Positions 34,141 through 42,521 of a stretch of DNA of 64,000 nucleotides are shown in pieces; the stretch's first letter is position 1, and each line of letters starts with the position of its first letter. The position numbers and the translations under genes were made by a program. The stretch is from assembly GCF_016863135.1 (NCBI RefSeq), contig NZ_BOOH01000038.1, positions 1-64,000 on the forward strand, written 5' to 3'. Under the pieces are notes generated by a model that worked only from the letters and a program-made list of their open reading frames with translations, was not told the origin of the DNA and did not search any database. The stretch is from Planobispora longispora (lineage in GTDB: Bacteria > Actinomycetota > Actinomycetes > Streptosporangiales > Streptosporangiaceae).

Positions 34141-34226
34141 GCTGCCCGTCCTGGAGGGAACGGCGCCCCGCCATGCACCGCCGAATCGCGGGAGAATCGT
34201 CTCGGGTCCTCTGCCGGAGATCATCA

Positions 34227-34590
34227 TGCCTGCGGCACGGTACGGGAAACGATCATCTTCATCCCGGGAAGCGATCAACTCCCCCTTGGTTCGTCAGCAG
34301 GTCGAAGCCATTCGTGAACACCCCAGGCTCACCGCCATCGACCGGCTGATGCTGGGAGCCGGTAGACAATGGCCGCAGCACATCGGCGCCCTCGCCGTCC
34401 TCGACGGGACGGGCCTCCTGGCCGTGACCGAGGGAGGTGCGAAGCGAGCGGTTCGACCGGCCTTGACCGGGTCAGGGCAGTTGCGCACGCCCACGGCGCG
34501 ACCGTCAACGACGTCCTGCTCGCCCTCACGGCGGGCCGTCCTGCGCAGCCGCGGCGAGCGGCTCACCGGTGGCCGACGCCCGGTCCGTCA
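34227..34590 (+). pseudogene. wax ester synthase/DGAT fragments
   Basis: One frame reads RLTAIDRLMLGAGRQWPQHI GALAVLDGTGLL, the start region of a WS/DGAT acyltransferase. Another reads LDRVRAVAHAHGATVNDVLL ALTAG, the conserved C-terminal-half motif. The region between, including the HHxxxDG catalytic site, is absent, and the two pieces are out of register. Paralogue of the intact gene at 44800. Confidence 0.7.
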
Positions 34591-34792
34591 GCCACCGGTG
34601 CAGGTCACCCCGGAGCGAGACGACCGGCCGCCGCGCGTGTGCCCCCCGCCAGCGCCGCGGCCTGCAGGAGCAGCACCGGCGCCAGCACGGCGAGAAATCC
34701 CAGGCTCCCTCCCGCACCGCGTCCGCCACCGCGACAAGGATCAGCACGGCGGACGGTGCGATCAGCGCGTAGGTGCGTCCGGCAGTCGTCAT
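34526..34792 (-). CDS. small membrane protein with out-of-register middle (88 aa)
   Basis: ATG at 34792 starts a hydrophobic segment, TYALIAPSAVLILVAVADAV. The native second helix (LAVLAPVLLLQAAALAGG) is encoded about 70 bases later in another frame, and the original frame returns for VVSLRGDLHRWLTDRASATG. Two compensating indels therefore leave the frame open but scramble ~25 residues. A DosR-like box (34828) precedes it. It may be nonfunctional. Confidence 0.45.
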   Translation of the reverse strand: MTTAGRTYALIAPSAVLILVAVADAVREGAWDFSPCWRRCCSCRPRRWRGAHARRPVVSLRGDLHRWLTDRASATGEPLAAAAQDGPP

Positions 34793-34827
34793 ACCTCATG
34801 GGTACGGCCCGGCAACCCTCCGGTGCC

Positions 34828-34842
34828 GGGACCAAAGACCCC
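34828..34842 (-). promoter_or_regulatory. DosR-like box
   Basis: GGGACCAAAGACCCC is a near-palindromic match to the DosR consensus, 36 bases upstream of the reverse-strand small membrane protein. Confidence 0.5.
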
Positions 34843-35020
34843 GATCCGCTCCCGGCAGGCCCTTGCCACCGCATCCACGTGCCGGAGGAGAGGCGTGGCG
34901 TGGTTACTCCGTCCCGCCCGGCTGCACGAGCGGGGTGCGCTTCCCGCCGATGAGGTGCGCGCAGGGATCACTCGGCCCGGCCGGGAAACGCGGGGGATTT
35001 GAAGGCTTTGCACCCTATGA
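34843..35020. other. non-coding stretch before the doxX terminator
   Basis: No gene can be supported between the small membrane protein promoter and the doxX terminator. No repeat is evident. Confidence 0.4.
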
Positions 35021-35056
35021 AACCGGTGCCCACCCCGCGTGGGGTGGGCACCGGTT
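35021..35056. terminator. perfect 16-bp hairpin after doxX-like gene
   Basis: AACCGGTGCCCACCCC (35021-35036) pairs perfectly with 35041-35056 around a GCGT loop, 53 bases after the reverse-strand DoxX stop. A strong intrinsic terminator of the GC-rich type. Confidence 0.78.
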
Positions 35057-35108
35057 CCGGGTCGCGGTCCCGCTGCGCGGCGCTCCTCGGGGTGCGCCGC
35101 CGGGGTGG

Positions 35109-35663
35109 CTACTTCAGGATCGGGTGGCGGCGCACCAGCGCGGTGGAGCCCCACCACTTGCCGATGCCCAGGCTGTCGCCCGCGTTCGCCAGCGCCAGGC
35201 CGGCCAGCACGAGGGCGTAGACGATGTGGTCGTCCATGAACGGGTTGGTGGCCAGCGGCAGCTCGGCCGCCCACATCAGCACCAGCATCAAGGCGCCGGT
35301 GACGGCGGCGATCCGGATGCCCGCGCCGGCGATCAGCGCGGCGCCGATGCCGAGCAGGCCGAGCATGAACAGCCAGTCGACCCAGGCCAGCCCGGCCAGG
35401 CCGGAGAAGAACCCGCCCAGCGCGTTCTCCCCGGTGCCCTTGAGGAAGCCGGTGGTGGGGCTGCCGCCGCCGATCCAGGCGCGCTCGGCCGGGGTGGCGA
35501 CGCCCCAGCCGAAGGTCTTGTCCAAGAACGCCCACAGGAAGACCCAGCCGATGCTGATCCGAGTGATCGCCCAGGCGTAGTCGACCGGGCGGGACACTGT
35601 CGCGCGGGGGGTCGTGACGGGGTGGGTGGGGACGGAGTGCCGTCCTTCGATGGTGGCCATCAT
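35109..35663 (-). CDS. DoxX-family membrane protein
   Basis: A 184-aa protein with four membrane segments: ISIGWVFLWAFLDKTFGWG, WLFMLGLLGIGAALIAGAGI, VTGALMLVLMWAAELPL and HIVYALVLAGLALANAG. This is the DoxX/TQO small-subunit layout. AAGGAGGCC precedes two consecutive ATGs, and the first (35663) is given. A DosR-like box lies 118-131 bases upstream. DoxX proteins are linked to membrane redox and thiol stress complexes. It probably belongs to the dormancy regulon. Confidence 0.85.
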   Translation of the reverse strand: MMATIEGRHSVPTHPVTTPRATVSRPVDYAWAITRISIGWVFLWAFLDKTFGWGVATPAERAWIGGGSPTTGFLKGTGENALGGFFSGLAGLAWVDWLFMLGLLGIGAALIAGAGIRIAAVTGALMLVLMWAAELPLATNPFMDDHIVYALVLAGLALANAGDSLGIGKWWGSTALVRRHPILK

Positions 35664-35780
35664 GGCCTCCTTTTCCATATTGTCCGTCGCTGCTTCTCGC
35701 TCCTTCAGCACACCGTTTTCCCGGCCGGGTGGGCAGTGCCGGACGGCTCGGCCGACCGGAACCGAGGGCCTCGATTCTCC

Positions 35781-35794
35781 GGGACTTCCGGCCC
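35781..35794 (-). promoter_or_regulatory. DosR-like box upstream of doxX
   Basis: GGGACTTCCGGCCC, identical to the 14-mer at 26761-26774. It lies between the CBS-BON gene 3' end and the doxX start. Confidence 0.6.
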
Positions 35795-35829
35795 TGACCG
35801 GCTCTCTCCGACACATCCGGTGACGGGAA

Positions 35830-36498
35830 TCACGATGATCGGAATTCCATGGGCAAGAACTTCTGGCCCCGTTGAAGGCCGACAACGACATCGACGATGC
35901 CCTCCACCCTGCGGACGGCCTCGGCCACGTAGACGACCTGGGACCTGCGCTCGACGGCGCCGCCGAGCCTCACCACCCCGTCTCGCACGTCGATCGCAAG
36001 CTCCGCCGGGTCGAGCCCGGTCTCCCGCACCGCCTGCTCGATCTCGGCGTGCAGTTCCTCCGCCGGGCGGGTGAAGACCCGCAGCAGGTCCGCCTGGTGC
36101 ACCGTACCGGTGATCCGGCCGGTGACCGGGTCGATCACCGGCAGCTGCTTGATCCGCCGCTCGTGCATCAGCCGGGCCGCCTCCCGCACCGGCATGCCCG
36201 GGGTCACCGTGATCGCCGGGCTGGTCATCAGCTCGGCGGCGGTGACGCCCGCCGCCTTGCGGTGCTCCTGCCGGTGCTTCTCGCTCTCGAAGAGCGAGAA
36301 GCTGTGCCGTACGCGGTCGGTCTCCTTGAGCAGGAGATCGTCCTGCGACACCACGCCCACCGGCCACCGGTCGGCGTCGAGCACGGCCACCGCGCCGACC
36401 GCGTAGCGCTTCATCGCCGCGACGATCCCGGCGAAGGGGGTGTCCATCTGGACCGCGATCGCAACGCGTCCCGTCACGTCTTCGACTTCGATCGCCAT
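35830..36498 (-). CDS. CBS-pair and BON domain protein
   Basis: A 222-aa protein with two CBS domains (about 8-60 and 90-145; AVGAVAVLDADRWPVGVVSQDDLL and IKQLPVIDPVTGRITGTVHQADLL, each quoted in part) and a C-terminal BON domain (~150-215; IDVRDGVVRLGGAVERRSQ). CBS pairs bind adenosyl ligands; BON domains are often membrane- or phospholipid-associated. Members with this architecture (as in mycobacterial Hrp1-like regulons) respond to hypoxia. A second paralogue lies at 37759. Confidence 0.9.
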   Translation of the reverse strand: MAIEVEDVTGRVAIAVQMDTPFAGIVAAMKRYAVGAVAVLDADRWPVGVVSQDDLLLKETDRVRHSFSLFESEKHRQEHRKAAGVTAAELMTSPAITVTPGMPVREAARLMHERRIKQLPVIDPVTGRITGTVHQADLLRVFTRPAEELHAEIEQAVRETGLDPAELAIDVRDGVVRLGGAVERRSQVVYVAEAVRRVEGIVDVVVGLQRGQKFLPMEFRSS

Positions 36499-36677
36499 GA
36501 CCGGTCTCCTCTCACTTCACGCGACCGGGGACGGCCGCGCCCGGACGCGGACCCGGCGCAAGAGCGCACTACCGGGATGCGGTTGGCGCGTGCACCGGCG
36601 GATCCCGTCCACACCCTCATCGTCCTGAGCGGATGCCGGCGCCGAACAGGGCGCAACGTCCCGCGAACGGGGACCTC

Positions 36678-37652
36678 CTACCTCTGCGGCACGGCTGTCC
36701 GGCCGCCGCCCGGCGCGGCCAGCGCCCTGGCCTGCCCGGTGTCTCGCAGTCGCGCCAGCGACTCCCGCTCCAGCAGCCGCACCCAGGTGCCGGTGAGCCC
36801 CAGCCGCTCGGCGATCTGCCGGGGCGTGTGGGCGATCCCGTCCTGCATGCCGTATCGCAGGCGCATGAGCAGTGCCTGGCGGGGCGCCAGCGTGTCGTCG
36901 AGCAGCGACCGCATCCCGTCCGCCAGTTCGCGCCGCTCCACGACCTCCTCCACGGAGGACTCCTCGTCCACGACGAGTTCGCCGAGGCGTGTCTGCTCCT
37001 CCTCTCCCACCAGGGCGTCCAGGCTGACCGGCTCCGGCGGCAGTCGTTTGACGGCGGCCACCTTCTCGACCGGCTGTCCGGCCTCGGCGGCCAGTTCCTC
37101 GATGTTCGGATCGTGCCCCAGCTCCGCCGCCAGCTCACGTTCGATCCGGGCCAGCCGGGCGATGTCGTCCACGACGCGCGTCGGCAGCCGGATCATCCGG
37201 CTCTTCTCAGCCAGCCCCCGCTGGATCGCCTGGCGGATCCACCACATCGCGCAGGTGGAGAACTTGCAGCCTCTGGTGTAGTCGAACTTGTCCACCGCCC
37301 GGATCAGCCCGATGTTGCCCTCCTGGATGACGTCGAGCAGCGGCAGGCCCTGGTGGACGTAGCGTTTCGCGACCGACACGACCAGGCGCAGGTTCGCGCG
37401 GATCATGTCATCTCTGGCATCCGATCCGTCGCGTGCCACGGCCTCCAGCTCGGCCTTCCGTGCCTGCGGCGGCTCCGGATCGGCGTCGAGCAGGTGGCGG
37501 GCGTAGAGTCCCGCCTCGATCCGCTTGCCCAGTTCGACCTCTTGTTCGGCTGTCAGCAGCGGTATCCGGCCGATCTGCTTCAGGTACCGGTCGAGCGGAT
37601 CGGTCGCGTACGGCTCCGCCCTCGGCGTCTTCTCCACTGTCATCGTGCTCAT
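36678..37652 (-). CDS. group 2/3 sigma-70 family factor
   Basis: A 324-aa RpoD-like sigma factor. Region 1.2 (DPLDRYLKQIGRIPLLTAEQE), region 2 (DLIQEGNIGLIRAVDKFDY .. FSTCAMWWIRQAIQR), region 3 and region 4 (LGLTGTWVRLLERESLARLR) are in order, without a long acidic N-terminus. Cys-Ala-Met in 'STCAMWWIRQ' replaces the usual STYATWWIRQ. GGAGGGGG at 5-base spacing marks ATG 37652. Its place between two CBS-BON genes suggests stationary-phase or dormancy control; the STAS protein at 27377 may connect to it indirectly. Confidence 0.9.
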   Translation of the reverse strand: MSTMTVEKTPRAEPYATDPLDRYLKQIGRIPLLTAEQEVELGKRIEAGLYARHLLDADPEPPQARKAELEAVARDGSDARDDMIRANLRLVVSVAKRYVHQGLPLLDVIQEGNIGLIRAVDKFDYTRGCKFSTCAMWWIRQAIQRGLAEKSRMIRLPTRVVDDIARLARIERELAAELGHDPNIEELAAEAGQPVEKVAAVKRLPPEPVSLDALVGEEEQTRLGELVVDEESSVEEVVERRELADGMRSLLDDTLAPRQALLMRLRYGMQDGIAHTPRQIAERLGLTGTWVRLLERESLARLRDTGQARALAAPGGGRTAVPQR

Positions 37653-37758
37653 CGCTACCCCCTCCCCGCCACGTCGCCTTCCTGCATGACCCGGGACGGG
37701 AAATCTTCGATGAAGATCCCCATGTCTCGGGAGAAGTGCCCTCACCCCCGGCGCGATC

Positions 37759-38478
37759 TCACCGGTGCCGCCAGATGGGCTGGAGGGCGAGGGGATCCTG
37801 CGCCGGGACGGAGTCGTCGTGCTCGTAGGCGAGCTTGGAGACCACGTCCACGACGCCGTCGACGGACAGGGTCAGCCGCTCGGCGAAGGGGATCAGGCTC
37901 TTCAGCTCGATCCGGCCCTCCAGGGTCACCACGCCGTCGCGCACGTCGACCGCGACCTTGCGGGGGTCCTCCCACAGCGTCTTGACGACGACCTCGTCGA
38001 TCACCTTCCGGCGGATCCGCTCGTCCGGGGTGAGGAACATCTTCAGCAGGTCGGCGCGGCTGACGATGCCCACCAGGCGCCCCGCCTCGTCCACCACCGG
38101 CAACCGCTTGACGCCGTACTCGGCCATCAGCCGGGCGGCGGCCGGGATCACGGTGTCCGGCGCGACCGTCACCGCGGGCGTCGTCATCAGCTCCGCCGCG
38201 GTGTCGCCGCGTGCCTTCTGCCGGGCCAGGCGGTCGCGCCGGTGCTCGAAGAGGCGGTGCCGCTCCTCGGGGGCGTCCTTGTGCTCCTCTTTCCTGAGCA
38301 GGTCGGCCTCGGTGACGATGCCCACCACGTGCCCGGCGTCGTCGAGCACCGGGGCGCCGCTGACCGCCCGGTCGGCGAACGCGGCGACGATGTCCTTGAA
38401 GGGGGTCTGTTCGGGCACGGTCAGGACGTCCTCGGTCATGACGTCGGCGACCGTCGGCCGGTACGGCTTTGCTGTCAT
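37759..38478 (-). CDS. CBS-pair and BON domain protein, paralogue
   Basis: A 239-aa protein: CBS1 (TVADVMTEDVLTVPEQTPFK onward), a charged linker (EHKDAPEERHRLFEHRRDRL), CBS2 (VKRLPVVDEAGRLVGIVSRA) and a BON domain (VAVDVRDGVVTLEGRIELKS). GGAGG precedes ATG 38478. A DosR-like box lies 83 bases upstream. Closely similar in plan to the protein at 35830, so a duplication within the island. Confidence 0.9.
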   Translation of the reverse strand: MTAKPYRPTVADVMTEDVLTVPEQTPFKDIVAAFADRAVSGAPVLDDAGHVVGIVTEADLLRKEEHKDAPEERHRLFEHRRDRLARQKARGDTAAELMTTPAVTVAPDTVIPAAARLMAEYGVKRLPVVDEAGRLVGIVSRADLLKMFLTPDERIRRKVIDEVVVKTLWEDPRKVAVDVRDGVVTLEGRIELKSLIPFAERLTLSVDGVVDVVSKLAYEHDDSVPAQDPLALQPIWRHR

Positions 38479-38560
38479 CGTCGGTTCCCTCCTCCTTTTT
38501 CGCACCATCAGTCAAGCCCCGGCCGCGTCCCGGCGGCAGGGCTGTTGGGCCGTCCGCTGC

Positions 38561-38574
38561 GGGACTTATGGCTC
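38561..38574 (-). promoter_or_regulatory. DosR-like box upstream of CBS-BON gene
   Basis: GGGACTTATGGCTC, 83-96 bases upstream of the reverse-strand CBS-BON start and also about 80 bases before a rightward fragment. Fits the island's GGGACTTnnGGCCC pattern. Confidence 0.5.
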
Positions 38575-38654
38575 TGTCCGCTGCGATGCGGCCTTGACAG
38601 CCTGTGGCCGAGGCGGTGGATCGCCGCCGCCGGCCCGGCCACGGGAGGTGCGTC

Positions 38655-39002
38655 GTGCTCATCGACACCCGGTCGCAGGACTCCGGCTGCACCCGCTTCA
38701 CTCGCACAGACGGGCGGGCCTGCCCGCCGCCGGAATCGCTGCCGCTCACCGCGGCGCTGGTCCCGGCCCGGACCGCCTGCCGTACGGCGCTGCGGGCCGG
38801 AGTGGAGCACGCCGCCGCCCTGTCGGCCGCCCGCGTCGTCGAGAACGAGGTGAACGCCACCCGCCGCCGGATCCACGCCTTGCGGGAGCGCTGGGTGCCC
38901 GCGCTGGAGAGCGCGCCCGCCGACCTGGAGACGGCCCTGGACAAGCTGGAACGCGCCGACGGCGTCCGTGTGCGCCGCGCCCGGCGGGAAGGTTCCCGAT
39001 GA
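38655..39002 (+). pseudogene. C-terminal fragment of a V-type ATPase subunit D-like protein
   Basis: From ~38740 the frame reads TAALVPARTACRTALRAGVE then ARVVENEVNATRRRIHALRE RWVPALE and DKLERADGVRVRRARR. This helical pattern with 'ev.aTrrRl.ale.rwiP.l' is typical of V-ATPase subunit D-like proteins. The N-terminal helix is missing, and the first ~30 codons from GTG 38655 look unrelated. Assignment is moderate. Confidence 0.4.
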
Positions 39003-39049
39003 CTGTGGTCCAACCGTCGAGAGCATGCTCTATCCCCGCCAATATGCCT

Positions 39050-39135
39050 CCTCCCTCCTCGTTGCTGTTTGTCTTGTTTGTTTGTTCGAAATAAACACAT
39101 TCCTTTACATTGTAGATTTTTAATTTTTTCCAAGG
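39050..39135. repeat. AT-rich repeat, copy C
   Basis: A run of T-rich sequence with GTTTGTTTGTTCGAAATAAAC precedes the core ATTCCTTTACATTGTAGATT (39099-39118) and a further T-rich tail to 39128. It separates the subunit D-like relic from a decayed membrane protein gene. Confidence 0.6.
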
Positions 39136-39150
39136 ACAGTCGGCCCGAGG

Positions 39151-39586
39151 ATGAGGACCTTCGCCCGTGTACGGGCCGCTCTGGCCTTCGGCGCCGGCAT
39201 CGCCCAGGTCGCGGCCAATCTCACCGCTCAGGCCTTCCAGATCGGGCTGGCCACAGCACCCGCCGAGCAGGTGTCGGGCGCCCTGGTGGCGCTGACGAAC
39301 GCCACCTTCGCCCTGGCCAACGCGCCGACGGCCGTGATGCTCGCGGCCGTCGCCGTCGCCATCGCCGTCGTGTCGCTGAGCCACCGGACCTTCCCACACT
39401 GACTGGGATGGCTGGCCGCGGCGGCTGCCGGAGCGTACGCGATCCTGTCGGTCAGTGCCGTCGCGCCCGACGGCCCGCTGGCGCCCGGCGGGGTATTGAA
39501 CTACGTCCTGTATCCCGCCCTCGTCGTCTGACTGGTGCCCGCCGTCATCACGATGATCACGAAGGGTGACCGGATCGCACAGCCGA
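39151..39586 (+). pseudogene. membrane protein with two in-frame TGA codons
   Basis: The frame starts MRTFARVRAALAFGAGIAQV and encodes a membrane protein. It is stopped by TGA at 39400-39402 and again by TGA about 130 bases later, but continues in register: LGWLAAAAAGAYAIL, then [11 protein letters not shown][18 protein letters not shown]. Both stops fall where Trp (TGG) would suit. Two G-to-A nonsense changes are the simplest explanation. Confidence 0.55.
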
Positions 39587-39589
39587 CCG

Positions 39590-39841
39590 GTGACGGGGCC
39601 GCAGCCGAGTGCTCGACGCCCTGGTCGACCGGGAGGATCGACAGGTACCCGGTGCCGGCCAGGCGGCCGGTGCCGAAGACGTGCTGCGGGTTGCGCAGTA
39701 CCGCGGGGGCCGGTCGCTGCCGACGAGGACCCGGTCCACGAAGTACGGGCCGGGCAGGTGCAGCCGCTCCCGGCCGATCGTGGAGCACTCGTGTCCCAGC
39801 AGGGACGGTGTCTCGTCGCCGAGCAGTTCCTTCAGCTCCAT
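39590..39841 (-). pseudogene. N-terminal fragment of class I fructose-bisphosphate aldolase
   Basis: ATG at 39841 opens [20 protein letters not shown] then [23 protein letters not shown]. After a frameshift, [24 protein letters not shown] follows. This is the start of a FbaB/DhnA-type class I aldolase. The catalytic Lys region and the C-terminal ~250 residues are missing. Confidence 0.75.
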
Positions 39842-39853
39842 TGGACTCTCGCC

Positions 39854-40051
39854 TCAGGCCGCGTCGGTGGTGTGCAAGTCGAGCATGAACGCCGCCGCCA
39901 GTGTCTTGGCGCACGGCCAGGCGGATCGGCAGGTCCCGCAGAGATGAGCGGAGTCAGCCCGGTGCTGGGTCAGGCTGCCCGCTGCCCGGACGAAGTAGGC
40001 CTCGCTCAGCGGTTCGCTCTGTGCCGGCACCAGTCCCAGCAGGGTAGCCAT
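39854..40051 (-). CDS. small hypothetical protein (65 aa)
   Basis: ATG at 40051 follows GAAGGTGATCTAG. The 65-aa product has three Cys ([12 protein letters not shown]) that could bind a metal, in a short loop after an amphipathic helix. It ends 12 bases before the aldolase fragment, and a perfect DosR-like palindrome lies 119 bases upstream. The family is unknown to me; the promoter context argues that it is real. Confidence 0.5.
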   Translation of the reverse strand: MATLLGLVPAQSEPLSEAYFVRAAGSLTQHRADSAHLCGTCRSAWPCAKTLAAAFMLDLHTTDAA

Positions 40052-40169
40052 CTAGATCACCTTCGTTCCTCCGCCGTCCCAGACTCCCCGGGGCGGAGCG
40101 TTTACTGTGTTCCATCTCACATTCGCCGATCACGGCACCCGGCCGCCCGAGGCGAAGGTCCCCTCCCGC

Positions 40170-40183
40170 AGGACCTAAGTCCT
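40170..40183. promoter_or_regulatory. perfect palindromic DosR-like box
   Basis: AGGACCTAAGTCCT reads AGGACC-TA-AGTCCT, palindromic at all but two positions, and is the closest match in the window to the GGGACTWWAGTCCC consensus. It sits upstream of the reverse-strand 65-aa gene and aldolase fragment. Confidence 0.55.
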
Positions 40184-40261
40184 CACCGGTTCCGGGCCGG
40201 TGGTCACACGTCTGTTCCCCGCGGCTCTCCCTTCGCGTCTCCACGGCCGAACCGCCTCGCG

Positions 40262-40359
40262 GAGAGGAGATCGACCAGGCGATCACCTTCGCCAAGCAGG
40301 CGCCCGTCGAGCCGGTGGAGGACCTCGCCCGGTTCATCTACAGCGAGGTGACGTCATGA
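40262..40359 (+). pseudogene. C-terminal fragment of a 2-oxoacid dehydrogenase E1-alpha-like gene
   Basis: The frame EEIDQAITFAKQAPVEPVED LARFIYSEVTS ends with TGA at 40357-40359, matching the tail of thiamine-diphosphate E1-alpha subunits. Everything upstream is absent. The TGA overlaps a following ATG (ATGA) as if an E1-beta gene once followed, but the sequence after it is unrelated. Confidence 0.5.
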
Positions 40360-40592
40360 GCGCGAAGACCCCCCGCCGGCGAAGCGTGAAGGCCAGGCCA
40401 CGCATCGGTGCCACTCCCGGCGGCAGGAGAACCGCGTCCGGTGAGACTCCTCACCGCGGGAACCGCGCTTCCCCGGCTGCGAAAACCTGTCTTTCGTCCT
40501 GCCGACCGGGGACATTCGCCGGGCACACCCGCGGTCACGCCGCAGCAGTATGGAGGTGGAGCACCCGAGCAAGACATGATCAGCGAGAAGAG

Positions 40593-41410
40593 ATGATCAC
40601 CGTGCTCACCACCCGCACCCTCGTCGCCACCACCGTCCTGGCCGCCGGCACGGCCGGGCTGCTGCCCGTCGTATCGGCACAGGCCGCCTCGGCCCCCGCT
40701 CCGCTGTGGGCGACGGCGACGCAGCAGTCCACACGGCAGACCACACACCCGATCGTCCCGACGCTTGTCGACGTGCGCGCCGCCCACCACCCGGGCCTGG
40801 ACCGGCTGGTCTTCCAGTTCCGCGGCCCCGTGCCCACCCAGTACGGCGCACCTACCCCCTGCCCGGTGTGATCCAGGTCGTCTCCACCGGCGATGACGAG
40901 GCGGTGCTGTCCTTCGGGGTCGGGCTCGCCAAGCGCACGCCCTACCGGGTCTACACCCTCACCCGGCCCAGCCGGGTGGTCGTCGACATCAGCACGCCGT
41001 ACCGGACCGTCAAGGCGCGCGACTACTTCCTCAACAGCCGCAACTTCAACATGGGGCGGGAGCCGTACACCACTGCCGTTCTCCGGCCGGTGATGCCGCC
41101 GGGCACCGCCTACGGCGCGCTGCAGCGCCTGTTCGCCGGGCCGACCCAGGCCGAACGCGCCCAGGGCCTGCGCTTCGTCAGCTCCAGGGCCACCGGCTTC
41201 AGCAAGCTGACCATCAAGAAGGGCATCGCCCGGGTCTACCTGACCGGCCGGTGCGGCAGCGGCGGCTCCACCTTCACCATCGCCAACGAGATCGTTCCGA
41301 CGCTCAAGCGGTTCCCCTCGGTCAAGTGGGTGAAGATCTACAATGCGCTCGGCCAGACCGAGCGGCCCACCGGTCCGTCCGATTCCATCCCCGAGTGCCT
41401 GGAGCCGTGA
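40593..41410 (+). pseudogene. secreted AMIN-like domain protein, frameshifted
   Basis: ATG at 40593 begins a signal peptide (LVATTVLAAGTAGLLPVVSA QAA) and then reads HHPGLDRLVFQFRGPVPTQYGA before a stop at about 40870. Another frame resumes with LPGVIQVVSTGDDEAVLSFG VGLAKRTPYRVYTLTRPSRV VVDI. This matches the secreted AMIN-like family, but about 40 residues around the junction are missing. A C-terminal stretch (~residues 150-230) adds a second small domain. Confidence 0.55.
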
Positions 41411-41525
41411 ATCGAGCCCGTGCGGAGGAGACGCACGGGACGATCTCCGAGTCCACCGGCCGCCCCGCTCTCAGTATCGTCGTTCACCGCACCCGACGAC
41501 TTTCGGGGGATGTCCAGGGTTCAGG

Positions 41526-41950
41526 TCATGACGATGCGGATTCGCCCGCGCGGTACGGCGCGGCCCGCGACAGGGCACGCAGGGCGGAGGCGACCCCGGT
41601 GACCATGGGCCGCCCGTGGCCCGGCGCCAGCACCCGCGGTTCGAGCCGGGCCAGGACGGCGATGGACTGTCGCGCCGCAGGCCATCGCCAGGTCGAGATG
41701 TACGGCGGGCCGTACAGTCCCGGCCTCCGGCGCAGGGAGTGATCGGGGTGCAGGTGGGCCAGCAGGACGGTGGCCGGTCGCGTGCCGGCTCTGAAAGCCG
41801 TCTCGGCCGCGTTCTTGATCCGCTGACCCCGCTTCGCCCAGCCCGTGTCGATGAGCGTCCAGGAAGCGCCGGAACGCACGAAGTACACGTTGGAGGCGGT
41901 GACGCCGCGCCCCGGAGCCGCCGGGAAGACATCCTCGGCGATCTCCTGTG
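41526..41950 (-). pseudogene. metallo-beta-lactamase-fold protein with deleted centre
   Basis: The frame has EIAEDVFPAAPGRGVTASNV YFVRSGASWTLIDTGWAKRG then VLLAHLHPDHS, containing the metal motif HxHxDH, and ends SIAVLARLEPRVLAPGHGRP. Roughly 80-100 residues between the first metal motif and the last His strand have been lost. The likely start (ATG near 41988) is out of frame with the core. Confidence 0.7.
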
Positions 41951-41987
41951 GCCGGCCGTACCTTCTCGTTCTCGTCCCATCGGCGCC

Positions 41988-42340
41988 TCACCTCTTTTCC
42001 CGGACGTCACGGCCCCGTCTGCGGAGCCGCGCCGCCGTTCCCACTCCCCGGTCCAGGCGGCGTGCCACGCGGCATAGCGCCTGCGATCCAGCAGCCACCG
42101 GAAACCCAGGAACCACAACGTCACCGCCCCGGCTGCTCCGGCCACCACCGCGGCAGCCGCGACGACGGCACGGGTCACGGTCTCCAGCCGGTGCTTGGGC
42201 GGCCTGACGGCCTGTCCCCGGCCGTCCACCCACACCCGCTTCAAGGCGCCCGCCTTCGCCCCCGGCCAGACGCCCACCCGGCCGGTCACCCGCTCCCCGG
42301 AGGCCGTCACCCAGCGGACCGCAGCCGTCAGCTCCGGCAC
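41988..42340 (-). pseudogene. Rv1733c-like membrane protein, C-terminal part
   Basis: From GTG 42340 the frame reads VPELTAAVRWVTASGERVTG RVGVWPGAKAGALKRVWVDG then a single membrane segment (AVVAAAAVVAGAAGAVTLWF) and LLDRRRYAAWHAAWTGEWER. This resembles the second half of the DosR-regulon membrane protein Rv1733c. The first membrane segment and N-terminus are absent, and the end loses frame. A ribosome-binding GGGAGG precedes the GTG, so limited expression cannot be excluded. Confidence 0.5.
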
Positions 42341-42355
42341 GCCCTCCCCACCGGA

Positions 42356-42393
42356 GAACCGGCCTCGGCGGCTCTCCGCCCCGAGGCCGGTTC
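42356..42393. terminator. 12-bp hairpin
   Basis: GAACCGGCCTCG (42356-42367) pairs perfectly with CGAGGCCGGTTC (42382-42393). It lies 129 bases after the reverse-strand nitroreductase-membrane fusion gene. Confidence 0.65.
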
Positions 42394-42521
42394 TCATGTC
42401 CGGCCTTCAATATCCGGCGCCGGCGGCGAGCCCGGCAGGGCCGTCCGGGACGGACGGGCCGGGACGGACGGGCCGGGACCTTGGACCCTTACGGTCCCGC
42501 CCCTTCGGCAGTCTCGGACTC

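Noticed and set aside
24536-39118. TTGTAGAT motif resembling a Cas12a repeat end
   Set aside because: Only three dispersed copies kilobases apart, no spacers, no cas genes. The resemblance is limited to eight bases.
39400-39402. TGA read as Trp or selenocysteine
   Set aside because: No SECIS-like element and no support elsewhere in the window; all intact genes use TGA as stop. Decay is simpler.
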